DNA from: Nemania diffusa
Lineage: Eukaryota; Ascomycota; Sordariomycetes; Xylariales; Xylariaceae
Direction of reading: 5' to 3'
NCBI GenBank assembly: GCA_038501195.1
Contig: JBBPUQ010000007.1
Location: 620,001-684,000, forward strand
Length of the DNA: 64,000 bases
The notes under the pieces are model-generated. The model ran no database searches and had not been told where the DNA came from. It saw nothing but the letters and a program-made list of their open reading frames with translations. This document shows, piece after piece, positions 35,493 through 48,230 of the stretch. A program made the position numbers and the translations under genes. Within the stretch, counting starts at the first letter, position 1, and every line of letters begins with the position of its first letter.

Positions 35493-37836
35493 ATGTCGGT
35501 GGTAGAACCGGACCCGGTCAATGTCGGACCGCTCTGGAGACCTAGTCTTGAAGCACAGACAGAACCTGCTCCGAGAGATCAACATCGGAAATTTCAGTGG
35601 CTTACTCGGTTGTTCTACGCTGGGCTCGAGGCACAGATTAGAGAAGACCGCGTTGAAGAGGTCTTGAATCAGGAGTCCAAGTACGAACATGCTCCAGTTT
35701 CCCGACAACTAAAATCCCTACGCCGAGAATACAACCATTTCAAAGAACACGCAGCCGTCGCTACTTATCGAAGAAACGCCTTCATAAGTTTGCTCAGTGG
35801 CCAACCCCTTATCACTACGTTTTCCTGTCACAGTCTCTTGTCGTACTGGGCCTTCAGGTCGCCCGAGAATCCAGCCAAAAACGGGCGTGCAGAGGTCCAT
35901 AGTGATGAAAAAATAGGAAAGTGGTTTCATCAGATCTTGGGCCACTTAGAAGAAAACACTCCCAGGACTCTACAACTCGTGTAAGCTTCTCGACCTTGCT
36001 ATAAGCCGTTCGAGCAGCATCATGACTGACCATGTCGTAGAGTCCTAGCTGAACAACCCAGCCGTGACGACTTAAAGGGCCTGTTCTCTTCACTACGCTT
36101 CACAATCGCTACTATAAGTGGACGCCTCGATACGTTGCACCTTTTTCCAACATGGGTAATGGAAGTTCTGCTTGCGCATACTTGGGGCGTGGAAATAATG
36201 CCCTGGTCGCCAAGCTCTGGGCCACAGAATGTATTTGAATTCGCTCGACCGAAACCCTTGAGACTCCCTTCGGTGAGATTCGCCAGCGAATCTACCTCTC
36301 ACTCCTCGCTCAGCTCTTCGGCCAAGATATATTGGGGGCAAGATGCTTCGCGACCCGGAAATCTAGATCCGAGCAGGGGAAAGAATGAAATTATGCTCAT
36401 GTGGCAGTCTAACCTAATCCCCTTCACTTCCGATTTTGCGGTTTACATATGGGAGTATCAGAAATCAATACCACCCGCAGAATACGCAAAGATTATCGTT
36501 TGCCCCGCCGAAGTTGAGACTGAAAGTAGTCGACTTGTCATAGCCTTTGGGTCTTGCCGGGCGCATAGACTATTCTCCGAGAAACGCGAGAACAGGACTG
36601 GAGAAAACCTCGCGAACGGCGATGGCTCGCATTGGTCCCCTATGAGCGAGGTCATTTTTTCGATTTACTGCGTTTTCGAAGTTATGATCTCAGATACGGC
36701 TAAATTTGTGGATTGTTGCCATGAACAAGCCTCGCAAATTGTAAGTGAATAGACTGGCACAACCTATATCAATTGCTAGGGTGGCATTAGCTCACTGAAT
36801 ACAGCACCTCATTGGCCGTAAAAACCCGTCTACCAGCAAGTTGCGTTTTCTCCTGCACCTAGAGGATCGTCGTAAAGCGGCAAAATCTGGAGTTGCTCAT
36901 GCTTTAGAAGTCCTACCCGTGTTTGTTCTATGGGCACGCCAACAAGGAGCTATGGAAGCGAAAGAGAAAGCGGATGCTCTGAAAGAAGACCTGCAGTTCC
37001 TCGATCAAGAATTGTCAAAACTCCAAGTCGATATCGAGGGAGATCAAGAGACCCTACGCCAGCATTTCCAACTAGAACAGGACCTCAGGCTCTTCCGGTT
37101 AACAGTCTTAGCGGCCGTATTTCTGCCTCTGTCATTCACGACAAGTCTATTTGGTATGAACATATCTACTATCAGCGACAATGAAATCGACGCAAACGGT
37201 ACAGCTTACTTCTCGGAGTGGACGAACGCCACCGTCGACTCGCTCGCTCCCGATATACAGAACTCCACGAAGGCACTCGTTTCTATGATTCAACAGTCTT
37301 CCAACTTGAGTTTCAGTTGGCAAACGTTTGCCATCACGGCAGTCTCTCTGCTTTTTACGCTCCCATTAGCATTGTTTGTCGGTGCCATCATCCGAGGCTT
37401 CATACTATCAGCTGCCAAGTATGCGGTGTACTGGAGAATTATCGCTGTTATTGCGGGTATAGCGTATATCATTTCCAGTATTCTCACTTCCGCCGCTAGT
37501 ACTCTTTTTCCCCTGCCTAGCGGAAAATTCAGTGATAGTGATTTTAATTTTTATGACTGGGAGTCCAGTGTATTCGGACTCCAAATTGCTTTTATTGCCA
37601 TTAATGCCCCGTTGGTTTTATTTTTACTTTGGATAACATACCGTGCTTGGAGATTGAACCGCCATCCCGTCATTTGGACTTCAGTCATCACCGTTACAAT
37701 TGTATTTGGTTTTTTATCGTTCTTATTCAACAAGACATTTGCCTACGCTTCCCCCCCATTTATGCTATTCCCATGGCTATATATTGGATTGGTGTTATTG
37801 TTCTTTTGGTGGCGCAAACGCCGCGCTAATAAATAG
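35493..37836 (+). CDS. CorA-like divalent-cation transporter family protein with extra membrane helices
   Basis: Three exons, 35493-35980, 36041-36740 and 36805-37836, giving 739 residues. Introns of 60 and 64 nt have CTGAC/CACTGAAT branch regions. The N-terminal 400 residues are soluble and unfamiliar. A long helix (about 440-490) leads into a hydrophobic segment ending FGMN at 512-515, which is the CorA/Mrs2/Alr family signature (normally GMN after transmembrane helix 1). After it comes a loop of about 55 residues with several N-glycosylation sequons. Then come about five further hydrophobic segments, roughly at residues 545-580, 590-615, 635-660, 670-695 and 705-725, and a basic tail WWRKRRANK. 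Classical CorA has two helices, so this protein has about four more. It likely acts in a cell membrane, but the transported ion is unknown. Confidence 0.8.
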
Positions 37837-38857
37837 GCTCCCCCAGTTGGAGGAGAGTCGGATACAAATGGTATTTAAGTCATTATGTACCTATAGGAGT
37901 AAGTTCTCCTTAACATGGCAAATAATGAGCATGCCGTCTCATCGGTATTGTAAAGTAGAATTCTTGGATATCATCGATGCATAGTTAAATAGACATGGTT
38001 AGTTAAAGGGTATAGCATACAACCCTGTTTCTCATTATAAGTTAATAGAGACTCACCCATTTGGTCAAATAGTTCCGCCACTGTAATCTTAATACGTAAA
38101 ATACCTCTTACCAAAACGGCCCTTGGCGTAAGTTATACAGTCAACGTAATCGCTATTCGATACTGGGTCCATAGACTTCCACTCAATCGCAAGCATCAAT
38201 AAGGCTCAGAAGGCCGCTTTCCATAGAGTCAATCTCCTAGCACCTCTTCCCCTTTCCTCTAACTCTAATACAAGATATCGATATCGAATAAGCACTCAAC
38301 TGAACTCAACTAACCAGATAGCAGAAAAACCAGGCTATCCAATCTATTACTTGCCAGACTCACGAGAGCAGAGCGCAATAAATCATACCAAGTTAATCCT
38401 ATGGAACACGTCTATATCGTAGCCTAATATGTTGTATGATACCTGGAACCACCGTAACCTCGATAGAAATAGAAAAAGCAAGACGCCTGTTCTCCCTACC
38501 CCCCTTTCCGCATTATCAAACACAATTATTATAACATGAGCCTGCCCTTAAGTTCATTCTTTCAATCTTTCTCTCTCTCTCTAACCACCGCTAGTCAACT
38601 CCGCCCGTTCCTCAAAATATGGCACGGCGTGCTATGTAAATGAAGATCAAAGGGCTATCGCCGACCCCATCAAGTATGTTATGGAAGTCATCGTTCCTCT
38701 GTTTCTCCGATGGCCGTCATTTACGCTGTCGTCGTTCTGTTCACCGCGCCATTGACATAAACACCACCATCAAACAAAGCACGAATAAACATAACAGCAG
38801 CCCTTTCAAAATTTATGTTAGTCAGTAGCTGTCGATAACAAGTCCTTATGACCCAGT
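37837..38857. other. Convergent spacer, CorA-like / VOC-domain genes
   Basis: About 1 kb between two 3' ends. It has a CT-rich run near 38568-38582 and no coding signal. Confidence 0.55.
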
Positions 38858-40858
38858 CTATTGGATAATGATCCGCTCGCGCGTCTGCAAGAACGGGAGA
38901 TCCCTAGCATGCGGTTCTGCATCAAAAAGTCAGCACAACCCCAAACACAAAAGGAGAAATCCCGAGCGGGAAGGACGTAAACTCACTAGGCCGTTCCCCA
39001 ACACAACTAATACTATCACTCGGCGCAACACTCGCCTTATCATCATCGTCGTCGTCCGCGATATCCGTCCAATCTGCCTCCTTAGGCGGTGATGGGATCT
39101 CGCGCGCGGAGACATAGCTCGGCGCGCGGCTCGGCGCTTTCCGCGACTGCGACTGTGGTAGGGGAGGAGCTGGGGGTGGTGGAGGAGGGGGAGCAGGGGG
39201 GCGAGTTTGCCGGCGGAGGAGGAGGGGCCGCCACGCACGGTGCTCACGGTCGACTTCTCGCTGCGCGCCGTCACGTACGTCTCCGCCTCGGGGTCGGTGC
39301 GCGACCGCCGCACAGTACTGTGGCGTGACGTGCTGTGCCGCGTGCCCGCATGGCTGCGGCGCTCATCGTCTCTGTCTTTGTCGTCGCGCCTGTCCTTGTC
39401 GTCGCGGTGGTGGCGGCGGCGGTGGTGATGGTCGCGGTTATGGTCGCGGTTGTGATCCCGGGTGTGGTCGCGGTGGTGGTCGCGGTGGTGGTCACGGTGA
39501 TGATCACGATGATGGTCGTCGCGGTGGTGATGCCGCCTTGAGCGCGAGGACACGTGGCTGCGCGCATCGTCGTCCTTGTCGTCATTTTCTGGTGCTCGCG
39601 AGGGCGCCTTGGATGGTGCCTTGGACGGGGCCTCAGAGGGGTTTATTGCAGGGGTGGGGTTCGTGCGCTTGAATAGCTCGGCGTGGAGCTGCGACTTGGG
39701 GTTCACGATCTTCGCCTCTTCTACCGGGCTCGGAGGTTCGTCCTCTACGACCACGCGAGGAACTTCACGAGGAAGTTCCGAGGGCGAGGGACCGACGGTG
39801 CTCTTATGCTCCGTCTCCGTGATCATCAAGGGCTTCTCCGGGGGAGCAATGCTGCGTTCCCGCACGTACGATCCTGGGCCCTGACGACCAGCGCGGTCAT
39901 CTTCGACGATTTCCTCCACGGGCGGGCTGTCCGCTCGCTCGCGCCGGGTCGTGTAAGCGGGCTGGGGGTAGTTATTCGATCCGGGGGGCGGGTATTGTTC
40001 GGGATACCGGACCTTCTCTACGGTCCGCTCCATCTCGACGTACCGGGGCTGCTGGTCCGGGTGATACGTGGCACGGCGTTGGAAGGGCGGCGCGGCGTCG
40101 AACTCCTGGCGCGGAGCACGGTCACGGTCCTTCTTCATGAAGGCGTACGCGAGCCCAGCTCCCACGGCGGCGGCCGCCGCCGCACCTAGCACGGAACCCA
40201 CAACGGCGCCGCTGCTGAGGCTCTTCGAGCTCTCCTGCTGCTGTGGGGAGGTCTCGACTGTGGACGTGGTGAAGCTGCGGCGGATGATCCGGTAGGATTC
40301 GTCATCTGAAGGGGGCACGAGCGCCGCTAAACCCGGCCGTGACGGACCAGCTGAGCCGACGGCGGATCGCGCAGCGCCGATCATCGAGGTGGCCGTATCC
40401 AGATTCCATCCGAGTATTCCAGACGCCTGTCTGGTGGTAGTCGACTGGGTCTGGCGCACTGTTGAACCCGCATAGCTGGGGGCATAATTGGGCGGCGTAT
40501 AGACAATCTCCAAGACGTTGCCCTCGAGATCGGTGGCACTTGCACGACTCTCGCCGCCTGCCCCGTCGTCTTCTTTGAGGTGAATGTGCGAGTTGCCAGT
40601 CGGATTTGCCCTCTTCGCAGCGGCATGGAAGGCCGCGACGGCGGACGGCGAGCTCGCCGAGAGGACGATACGTGTCGGCTTGGATGCGGCGGCGCCAGCC
40701 GGGGTAGCCTTTACCTCAAAAGCTGGGCCCGGGTTACCGAAAACAATGGATCCTGCGGTGGCGGACACGAAACGCAGGCCGAGGGGCTGAGTGACGGCTG
40801 AATAAAAGGAGGCGGATGGGGGTAGGTCCCTGACCCGGACGCACGGTAGAGCCTGCAT
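38858..40858 (-). CDS. VOC (glyoxalase-like) domain protein with membrane segment and HRD-repeat tail
   Basis: Exons on the minus strand are 40858-39248, 39152-38987 and 38916-38858, giving 611 residues. Residues 3-122 are a VOC/glyoxalase-bleomycin-resistance-like domain (LPCVRVRDLPPSASFYSAV near the start, DLEGNVLEIVY near the end). Residues about 217-241 are an Ala/Gly-rich hydrophobic helix that could span a membrane. The remainder is disordered; residues about 443-486 repeat HRD/HRDH units. Without splicing the frame is lost after about 537 codons. A 95 nt intron (GTGAGC donor, CAG acceptor) restores a conserved-looking C-terminus with YVSAREIPSPPKE and ASVAPSDSISC. Tandem acceptors 6 nt apart could add or drop two residues. 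The last intron has a CTGAC branch site. Reaction and location are unknown. The weakest part is the C-terminal exon chain. Confidence 0.75.
39398..39540 (-). repeat. Coding minisatellite (9-nt HRD units)
   Basis: Within the VOC-domain gene, 9-nt units encoding His-Arg-Asp or His-Arg-Asp-His variants repeat with third-base and some replacement changes. Strand asymmetry creates spurious open frames on the opposite strand. Confidence 0.75.
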
Positions 40859-41205
40859 GAGGGGCTGATAGAGATGGGCTTTATGAGTGGACGATGGGGG
40901 TGCGGGAATGCAGGCTGAGTTGATGTTGTATTAAAGCGACCCTTTCTCTCGACGATCAAGGGGCCGTGAATATGTATGCAGGTATGTATGTATGAGATGT
41001 GCTAGTGTGACAGAAGAGGCGGGCAGATGCAGCTATCTGAGCTAACCATTCGTCGTATGTATACCACTTGCAGTAAGCGAATGAAGGCGAGACAAGATCT
41101 GGCCGAATCCAACTGCCTTCACAATAAAATACGAACTCCCGTGTCCCAGTTCGTCTAGAGAGTCGACGAGGGATGGTGCAATTCTGATGAGTCCAACGCC
41201 TGGGC

Positions 41206-41235
41206 AAGTGGATGTAAGTGGATGTAAGTGGATGT
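41206..41235. repeat. 10-nt tandem repeat, about 3 copies
   Basis: The unit GATGTAAGTG is repeated, followed by a partial copy. It lies upstream of the VOC-domain gene. Confidence 0.7.
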
Positions 41236-42552
41236 GTGTATGTAGGTACGTAAGGTGTTCTTCTCCAGTCTCTACTCCTTGGTCTGAGAAAGAGTGGTAA
41301 TAGCGAAGATGGGGAGAGAAAAATAGCAAAGTGCAATATTCAAGAGCCAATATAAGAATGGTATAGTAGCGTGCTGCCTGACTTCTTAAGAAGAGGCCTA
41401 GAAATACCCACAAGGAGCCGTGACGTCTGGACGGGTTAGAAACGAGTGCTGTCAGGGGGGGCGTAGTTTATTAGGTACGGATGCAGGTCAACTTTACCCA
41501 TGCACCGTCCCCCTCAACTGCGTGGTGTTGGCTCGTTCCCGTCTACAGCAGGTAGTTGAGGTGTTCGTAGTCGCCTCTCACAGAATGGGGCCTCGTGTTG
41601 TCCGAGTGGCTAGTGATAGAGAGAATGGAGCCGATAAGAGAAAGCAGCAAGCATGCAAAACCCTCGTGATGTGATGTGTACAGAGTATAGAGGCTATTGC
41701 CTTCAACGCTGTGCCGTGAGCGATCCGTACCTCAGAATCAAGTTAGACGCACACGCTTCCGTCCTATCAGCCGAGGATGCTGTCTCCATCGGGATGGCTA
41801 AACCGCCAAAAGGTCGGTGGCAGATGGTCCCGATGGGGCTCTTGGCGACCGAGGGTCTGCCACGTTGGTGGGCTTGGTTGATGCCCTACCTATGCGCACC
41901 TAGTCTACTTGATGGGCACGTCGAGTCCTGCCTGGCTCGCCGCCCCCTCGCTCGTCCAAGACCCGGCCAATTTCTCCCCCCTTTACAGTAGATACCTGAG
42001 CACAGCTACTATGTAAGTACGCGGTAGGTTACTGTGTAGGTGGTGCTTGCATTAGTGTTGTTGAGGTCTTCTCTCTTCCGGTCCATTGTCCATTAGCATC
42101 ATCCCACTTCTCCTCGACCGTTTGAGCCGATCTGAGGCCCTAAACACCTAGCTGCATGCGGATCCAGGATGGGCGCGTGCCGCCGTCCAGTCATACCATC
42201 CGCCTAGTAGACCCGAAAGGGCAGCAAGCTGGGTTGGTCGACGTATAAAGCCTGGGAGCCCCTCTGCATTACGTGACTCTTCATTCGACTGGTTAACACA
42301 TGTTACACGTATAAGTAGACCGACTGGGGCACAGAGAGTGAGTGCCCAGAGATCCCTCTAAAGTGGAGCCCGCCGACGCAGCGCCCGTGCTTTAGGGACT
42401 CTGCCAATTAAAAGCCCGCAACAACTTGGTCTCCCGCTATGTTGGCTACAAATCGGGGCGTTTTCATCTCTATATCAGCTACATATCGACTGCTGTGCAG
42501 AACACTTTTAGAACTTCACTGGCAATGGCAGTTGAGAAGGAACATGTAATAT

Positions 42553-42568
42553 ACATATATATATATAT
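42553..42568. repeat. AT dinucleotide microsatellite
   Basis: A short run of alternating A and T in the spacer before EMG1; the ends are approximate. Confidence 0.6.
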
Positions 42569-43321
42569 TTATCACGCTATCTTGGGTACGTACTTATAGT
42601 TACCGATCGACACTAGATTTAGCCCTGTCGGTCGAGCGACGGCCCACGACAGAGACGCAGAGAAATGTGGAATACACAATTCCCAACCGATGGATTTTTT
42701 CCAATCCAAGTTTAGCGTTTGTCGCTCTACTCCCCACCCTTCCATCCATCCCCTACTCGAACTACCACTTGAGAAACTAGACGGCTCTTTCCGCCAATCT
42801 AGCTATCATCAGACATCGTCGTCTAAGACTGCTTCTGGAGCGGTAGGTTCTCAATAGATACCGTCCTATGCCAGACCAATGTCTTGCCACCTGTATTCGG
42901 CACATCCTCGCTCGAAGCCAACCCCTAGTTCCATCCATATCGAAATAGCGAGTTAGTAGCACACTCTAGGGGAGAGCAGGTGCTCTGACACCCCCATTTA
43001 CCAACATGGAGAGAGACAAAATACAAAGGGAAAAAGAATAGCAGACCAGGTTGAATTGGCCTGCCAAGACGGTGAAAACGTCTTGGATCTTCTGTTGAAC
43101 GCCTGGTGTTTTGGTTGTAAAAACAGAGACTGAAAAACTCGTAGACCCAAGCTCTGGGGACGCCTGCATTCACCGTAATGTTGTATAACCGATCTTGCAA
43201 GGCTGTCGCCCGCCTATGCCAACCTCATAACGCACCACCGCCCGCCCCTCCCGTGCATTTCGTCCTAGGAGCCCGTCCAAGGCACTGTGATCATGACTCG
43301 ACTAGGACCCAGTCACAGGCT

Positions 43322-44176
43322 TTAGATGACGTCCCAGACATCTTCGGCAGCATGGCAGAACTTGCTGCACGCGACGCTGGCCGAGAGACTGTAGTTGCTG
43401 ATGGCGATCTTCTCGTCTACGAACTCGTCGGCGAAGTTGTCAGAGCCCTTGGCCATGGCTCCGACAAAGACACAGATACTCTCCTTCGGCGCTAGGTTCT
43501 GGATGTAGTCTCTCGGTCGCACGATTTGCTCGTCGAAACTAAGAGTTACCTTACGGCAGTTCGGCGGAAGATGGTCCGTGATGGGGTTTTGGATGACACG
43601 CAGCAACTTCTCCTGCGAGTTTGTGGATCGAATAGACAGGCGGTGGAGGAGCTGGACCATGAGACCGGCAAACCGCTTGAAGGTTCGGGGGATTCGTACG
43701 GTCGGGGACACCTCGATCAGAACACCTTTGGCGGTATGGATGTAGATCTGCAGCTTGCCAGCCTTGTTGATGGGGGAGTCAAGCAGCGTCAGAAGGCACT
43801 ATGTTAGTATAGCAGCGTCAGCATGTTGAATGCAGACTTGAAGAAATATAGTTGGTTGGGCAACAATAATAGAGGCAGGACCACGCACCTGATGCGTAAT
43901 GTCGGGTCGCGCGTCGCTAATGTCGCGGTTCATCTTCCGCATGACACCGATGTGTTCGTCGCTGTTGAGCAGAGAGTACTTGTCCTCCCGCTGCATGCCC
44001 ATACGGCCGCCGCCACCGCCGTGCGAGGCCTTGTACGTTTCGAGGCTGGCATTGGAGAGTACGACGATGAGCCTCGGTGTGTCCTTGTCACTCGTCGCAA
44101 TGGGAACGTTTTGTTCGGCAACAAGTTGGGGTAGCGCCGGAGGAGGAAGCGACTGGGTGCCTGTAGGTGAATCCAT
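43322..44176 (-). CDS. EMG1: 18S rRNA (pseudouridine-N1)-methyltransferase Nep1/Emg1
   Basis: Two exons on the minus strand, 44176-43889 and 43798-43322, giving 254 residues, the normal length of the family. The 90 nt intron falls exactly between DITHQ and CLLTLLDSP, a highly conserved stretch. Other landmarks are LNKAGK-like [65 protein letters not shown] and the C-terminal [13 protein letters not shown]. The protein is a SPOUT-class methyltransferase with a trefoil knot. It methylates the hypermodified pseudouridine of 18S rRNA in the nucleolus and is needed for small-subunit assembly. The first 30 residues are fungal-variable, and a five-Gly run (about residues 54-58) precedes the conserved [10 protein letters not shown]. 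Confidence 0.95.
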
Positions 44177-46138
44177 TTTGTCAATAATGGCAAGGCCGAT
44201 GGTACAGGGAGATTGGTAATAGTAGTTAGTGGTGGTGGCGTCGGGGGAAAAATCATATAAAGTTGAGAAGGCCCAGGACAGGTAGATAAAAATAAAAATG
44301 GGGCTATAAGCCCGGATCTTGGCGACTCTCAGAGGGGTTTGTCATTCGCGAGACGGCGGCGGCGCAAATATAGCTGACCCGATAGGGGGGGGAAATAGCC
44401 AGCGAGTGATTAGGTAGAGGGTGTGGTAGCATTGAGGCATGTAGGTAGATGGTAAATACCAACAATATGTCACTGTCTGTCTCGGCAGACAAGAGCAAAC
44501 GACGGAAGGTGGAGAGGTACTGCGTACATGGTACAGCAGGCTTACATGATGTGATGCTAATCTTATCGTGAAGCGCGCCCAAAAAAGGGAGACAGCGAGC
44601 GAGGAGTGGGGAGAACACCAAAAGAAAGAAATGAACAAGAGAAAAAACCACTATGACTTACGGGGACGCTTTCCAGCGCGGGGATAATCTGGCGAGGTAG
44701 ACATGCTAGGGCGCGTCTTTTTCTTTTTCTATTTATTTTTATAGAAAGTTTTGCGCTTCTATTTCTAGGATGTCGCTGATTGCCTGATGGATATTGATAG
44801 TAAGACAGGAGACCCCGAATACCCCTCTCTTCTATCTCAATCGAAGGAGCAACAATCGTGGTCGATAACAAAAGTATTTGTAATAAATGTAGATTTTGGA
44901 ATGGCTCCGTTATGTAATTGACCAGATATGGGGCTTGCGTGTATGGATTGAGTGTATTTGTAGAAGTATGTTGGAATGTGGGTGAGTTGAGGGTGAAAGA
45001 GGAGTCAGACGAGACGAGTATTTAGGGAGAGAAGGGAAGGAAATAGTCGGTGTGAGAAGCGCTTTATTTACTTGCAGAATGTATATACCGAGGACCTGGA
45101 AAGGGTTTTTTTTTGTCGGGCCTTGGTAGATACATATATGATATACCGGATTGATTACGGGTACCGGATACCTACCTTCAATCGCACCTTTATTCTAACG
45201 CTGACACGAACGACGAGTCTGCAAGTCTACCCTAAGATGGGTACACTCGGTGAAAGAGACCCTTGGTGCGGGAGGGTGAGCTAGGTAGCTAGTACCTACA
45301 CTAGGCACCTTTAGGTAAGGCATGCACGCGGCGTAGTGGTGCTATGGTGGATCTAGTTGCCGCCTACCACCTATCACATCCATTCCGGCACTGTAGAACA
45401 TAATAGCGTATAATGCCGGCATGATTCTCCGAGCAAACCTGCCTAACCGACAAATAGACATGGGGACAGACAGGTTGCACCACATCGGCCATCGATTCGG
45501 AGACCGAATAGCTGCGGGATGGATTGTTCGGCCATTTCCCTTTACGCAATATATCCATCCATTGACTACCTAGGTAGTGGTATACTTGGGTCAACGGAGT
45601 TTCTCTTTAGCCCCCATTGACAGCTCAAAACCGCCGGAAACAGGGAAGCAACAGTACCAATGCTTCCTCAGGCATACCTAGACTAGTCGCTGCTATTAGG
45701 TAGACAGTGTGATTTTCCCTCATACTTACCTACATGTATATACAATGTCTACATATGTGTAGGTAGATGAATAGTTTGCTTACTACATTACATGTGCAGT
45801 TCATGAACCGTAAGGAGGCTAGCCCAAGCAAACCCGAGTAAACTTGTTTGTATAGATCTTTCTAGAATCTAGACTAGAGGTGACACTACTGCTCAGGCTA
45901 GTGGACCTCGGAGTAATACACATAGACAACATATCACGAGTGAGCAAGGTTTCTCCGGTGTTCCGACCATTTCCACTATACGTATACGCTACTTTATCGA
46001 GCTTCTATGCTTATCCAACGACGATATAAAAACATTAGACAGTCGTAGATCGTGCGGAAATACTGCTGCGTTACTATAATGCATGCCCTCGAGCCATTTG
46101 GTAAGAGATACGATGCTCCTAGCTCCCCCGACTTTCAC

Positions 46139-46147
46139 ATCAGATAA
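46139..46147 (+). promoter_or_regulatory. Isolated ATCWGATAA match in gene desert
   Basis: ATCAGATAA on the plus strand, about 2.2 kb upstream of the nearest downstream start codon. About one match to this consensus is expected by chance in 64 kb, so this one may be meaningless. Confidence 0.15.
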
Positions 46148-48224
46148 CGCAAGGATCGACAGAAACCGCCTAGTTATAGTGTTCAAGGTACTCTATGTAA
46201 GTCTGCAATGTAATGTCATTACATTAGGCGTATGATTTTGCCTAGCTGCGCCTAGGTTGTCGTAAGATCTCAGAATCCTGCTTTCGACCTCGTCGCTTCA
46301 AGCCGAATGTTGCATGTGCTGTATGTAGTATTCTTGAGTCTATTTAGAGGTCACGTACCGAAAGTATCTGAGATATATCTATGACAAATCTAGCAAGTAT
46401 AGTCTAGCTTGGCACCCGATACTCAATTGTTTCTTTATAAATAGTTTCCCCAGGTACCCATTGAAACGCGCGCTTTTCTTCTCTCCCCCCGCCTACGTGG
46501 TTATTATACATAGTAACAGGGACAGTATAACACCTTGCGCACATATCCCATCAAACTCTAGCCCACGTTATCTATCGCTAGCACCAATGCCGAACGACAT
46601 CGTCTCATCTAAACTAGAAAAACTATCAACACCATTTAAGAACCAATAACAACAACTGGGTTCTCAACATATCCTCTGTAATCGAGCTCTGTCTTGCGCT
46701 TACATATTGCGCTAAGAAATTCCTCAAAGCGTGGTATCGTATTGAAGCTGTTTCTCGGTTTACGAAACGCACCTATCTCAAGAAGAATAGCAGCAGCTTT
46801 TAGGTCATAGTTATACTCTCACTCTCCCACGCCACTTAGGGCTGTTTGTTAACTTGTTTTTGCTATGATTTGTACATCAGCTTCAGCCGGCAGAGTGTTC
46901 TAAAATGATAATCTATCGATCAACTATTTTATCTAACTATACCTAGTCTTAGAGTTACCTAAAGTAGAACATCGATATCCCCGCATTGCCGCTCACAAAT
47001 TGTACGTATTGTTATCTTGAAGGAATTAGGAAAAACGTACCTACGCTGAACAAACCTCTAAACCCCCAGACTATGTGCATCACACTTAGCTATACATGTG
47101 TAAATAACTTTTTATGGCATGTAAGAGTATTAGACAAGAAGACATTGTCGCGTAGAGCCCTTAAATACCGTTAATTCAATCATGGATTAACGGCGTCGTT
47201 TTTCCGTGACAGATATCCAGTAACGTAAAGTCCAAATGAGGTAACCCACGATCCCCTGTCAGATTGAATGCTCGCATGATGTCCTAGTTACCACCTCATC
47301 CTCGGCCTATAGAATCAAACCTGCGTTAAAACTGGAAGGGCTTTAAGAGTGCCGGTGGGTTCCGAAGACTCTCAGGTTGAATCCGACATTGCCGGTGTGC
47401 ATGGTCTTAGCTTCAACCTCTTTTTGGAATTGAAATGGGCCTGTTTTGAGGCTGCATTGCTAATCCGGTTGATATATCGGTGATAGTGTCGTGGGGTTTA
47501 GTTGGAAAAGAGATAGAAACAGAGTTGTTACAGCACCCTTCGTCTTGGATCCTCGTAATATGTTCAGCACCAAACACTAGAAAGCTACATCATGAAACGC
47601 CCGCTTTCCGTTCCAAATCTCGAGGAGCATCTCGAGACTAGGTATATGAGAATACTCATATAGCAGACGTTGAATTAGACAATGTGGGAGCTGGAAACCC
47701 ACATCCACCACACTAATATTGAGTGGTCGACACATACATGACAGGAATAAACAGGGCGGAATTCAACCGCTCACCACTAGCGCAATGATACCCCACGAAC
47801 GGTCGACCCAGTTTCATATGTTCCATGATCGGCAGGTGAACGCCACGAAGCTTACCTCAATGCAGCCCACATGGGTATGGCGAGGCACGCTGCCCTCAGC
47901 AATGTAACTAGAGGGCTTCCAAGTGGAAACAAGATCATCCGCACCCCTGAACTAAACCCTGAGTTGCTAGAATGCTTTCCGCGATGGGGTGCGCAGGCTG
48001 AAGGGAGATCAGCAGTCTGGATCCGCCCCTAGTGTTGAATTGGAGCTGTGCAGATAGGGTGTTGGTTACTACACAATACTACTGTATAGCTAGCGAATTG
48101 TAGGATCTTTAACCTGCATGTTGATGCGGTTTTGTCTTTTATTCGCTCGCTGCCAGGTTATCGGGTGGGCTTTCATGGACGTAATGGCATCATGGTGGCT
48201 TGACTAAGGGGTGAGCTATGTTGG

Positions 48225-48230
48225 TATAAA
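48225..48230 (+). promoter_or_regulatory. TATA box of the GH25 lysozyme gene
   Basis: TATAAA within a GC-richer context, 87 nt before the start codon at 48317, a fitting distance for a TATA-driven fungal promoter with a short leader. Confidence 0.5.

Larger units (their letters stand above)
40859..43321. other. Gene-free spacer, VOC-domain gene / EMG1
   Basis: About 2.5 kb without a supported gene. It contains a 10-nt tandem repeat (41206-41235), an AT microsatellite (about 42553-42568) and several short open frames in competing frames without recognisable products. Confidence 0.55.

Noticed and set aside
39271..39585. Open frames over the HRD minisatellite, including an extra minus-strand frame and Val/Ala-rich plus-strand frames
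   Set aside because: They arise from the 9-nt periodicity of the repeat and have no independent coding evidence.
38858..40858. VOC-domain gene as a frameshifted pseudogene
   Set aside because: An in-phase intron with GT-AG ends restores a conserved-looking C-terminus, so a broken gene need not be assumed.
40956..43200. Several 60-126 codon open frames between the VOC gene and EMG1
   Set aside because: They overlap on both strands with no domain, no exon chain and no consistent codon use.
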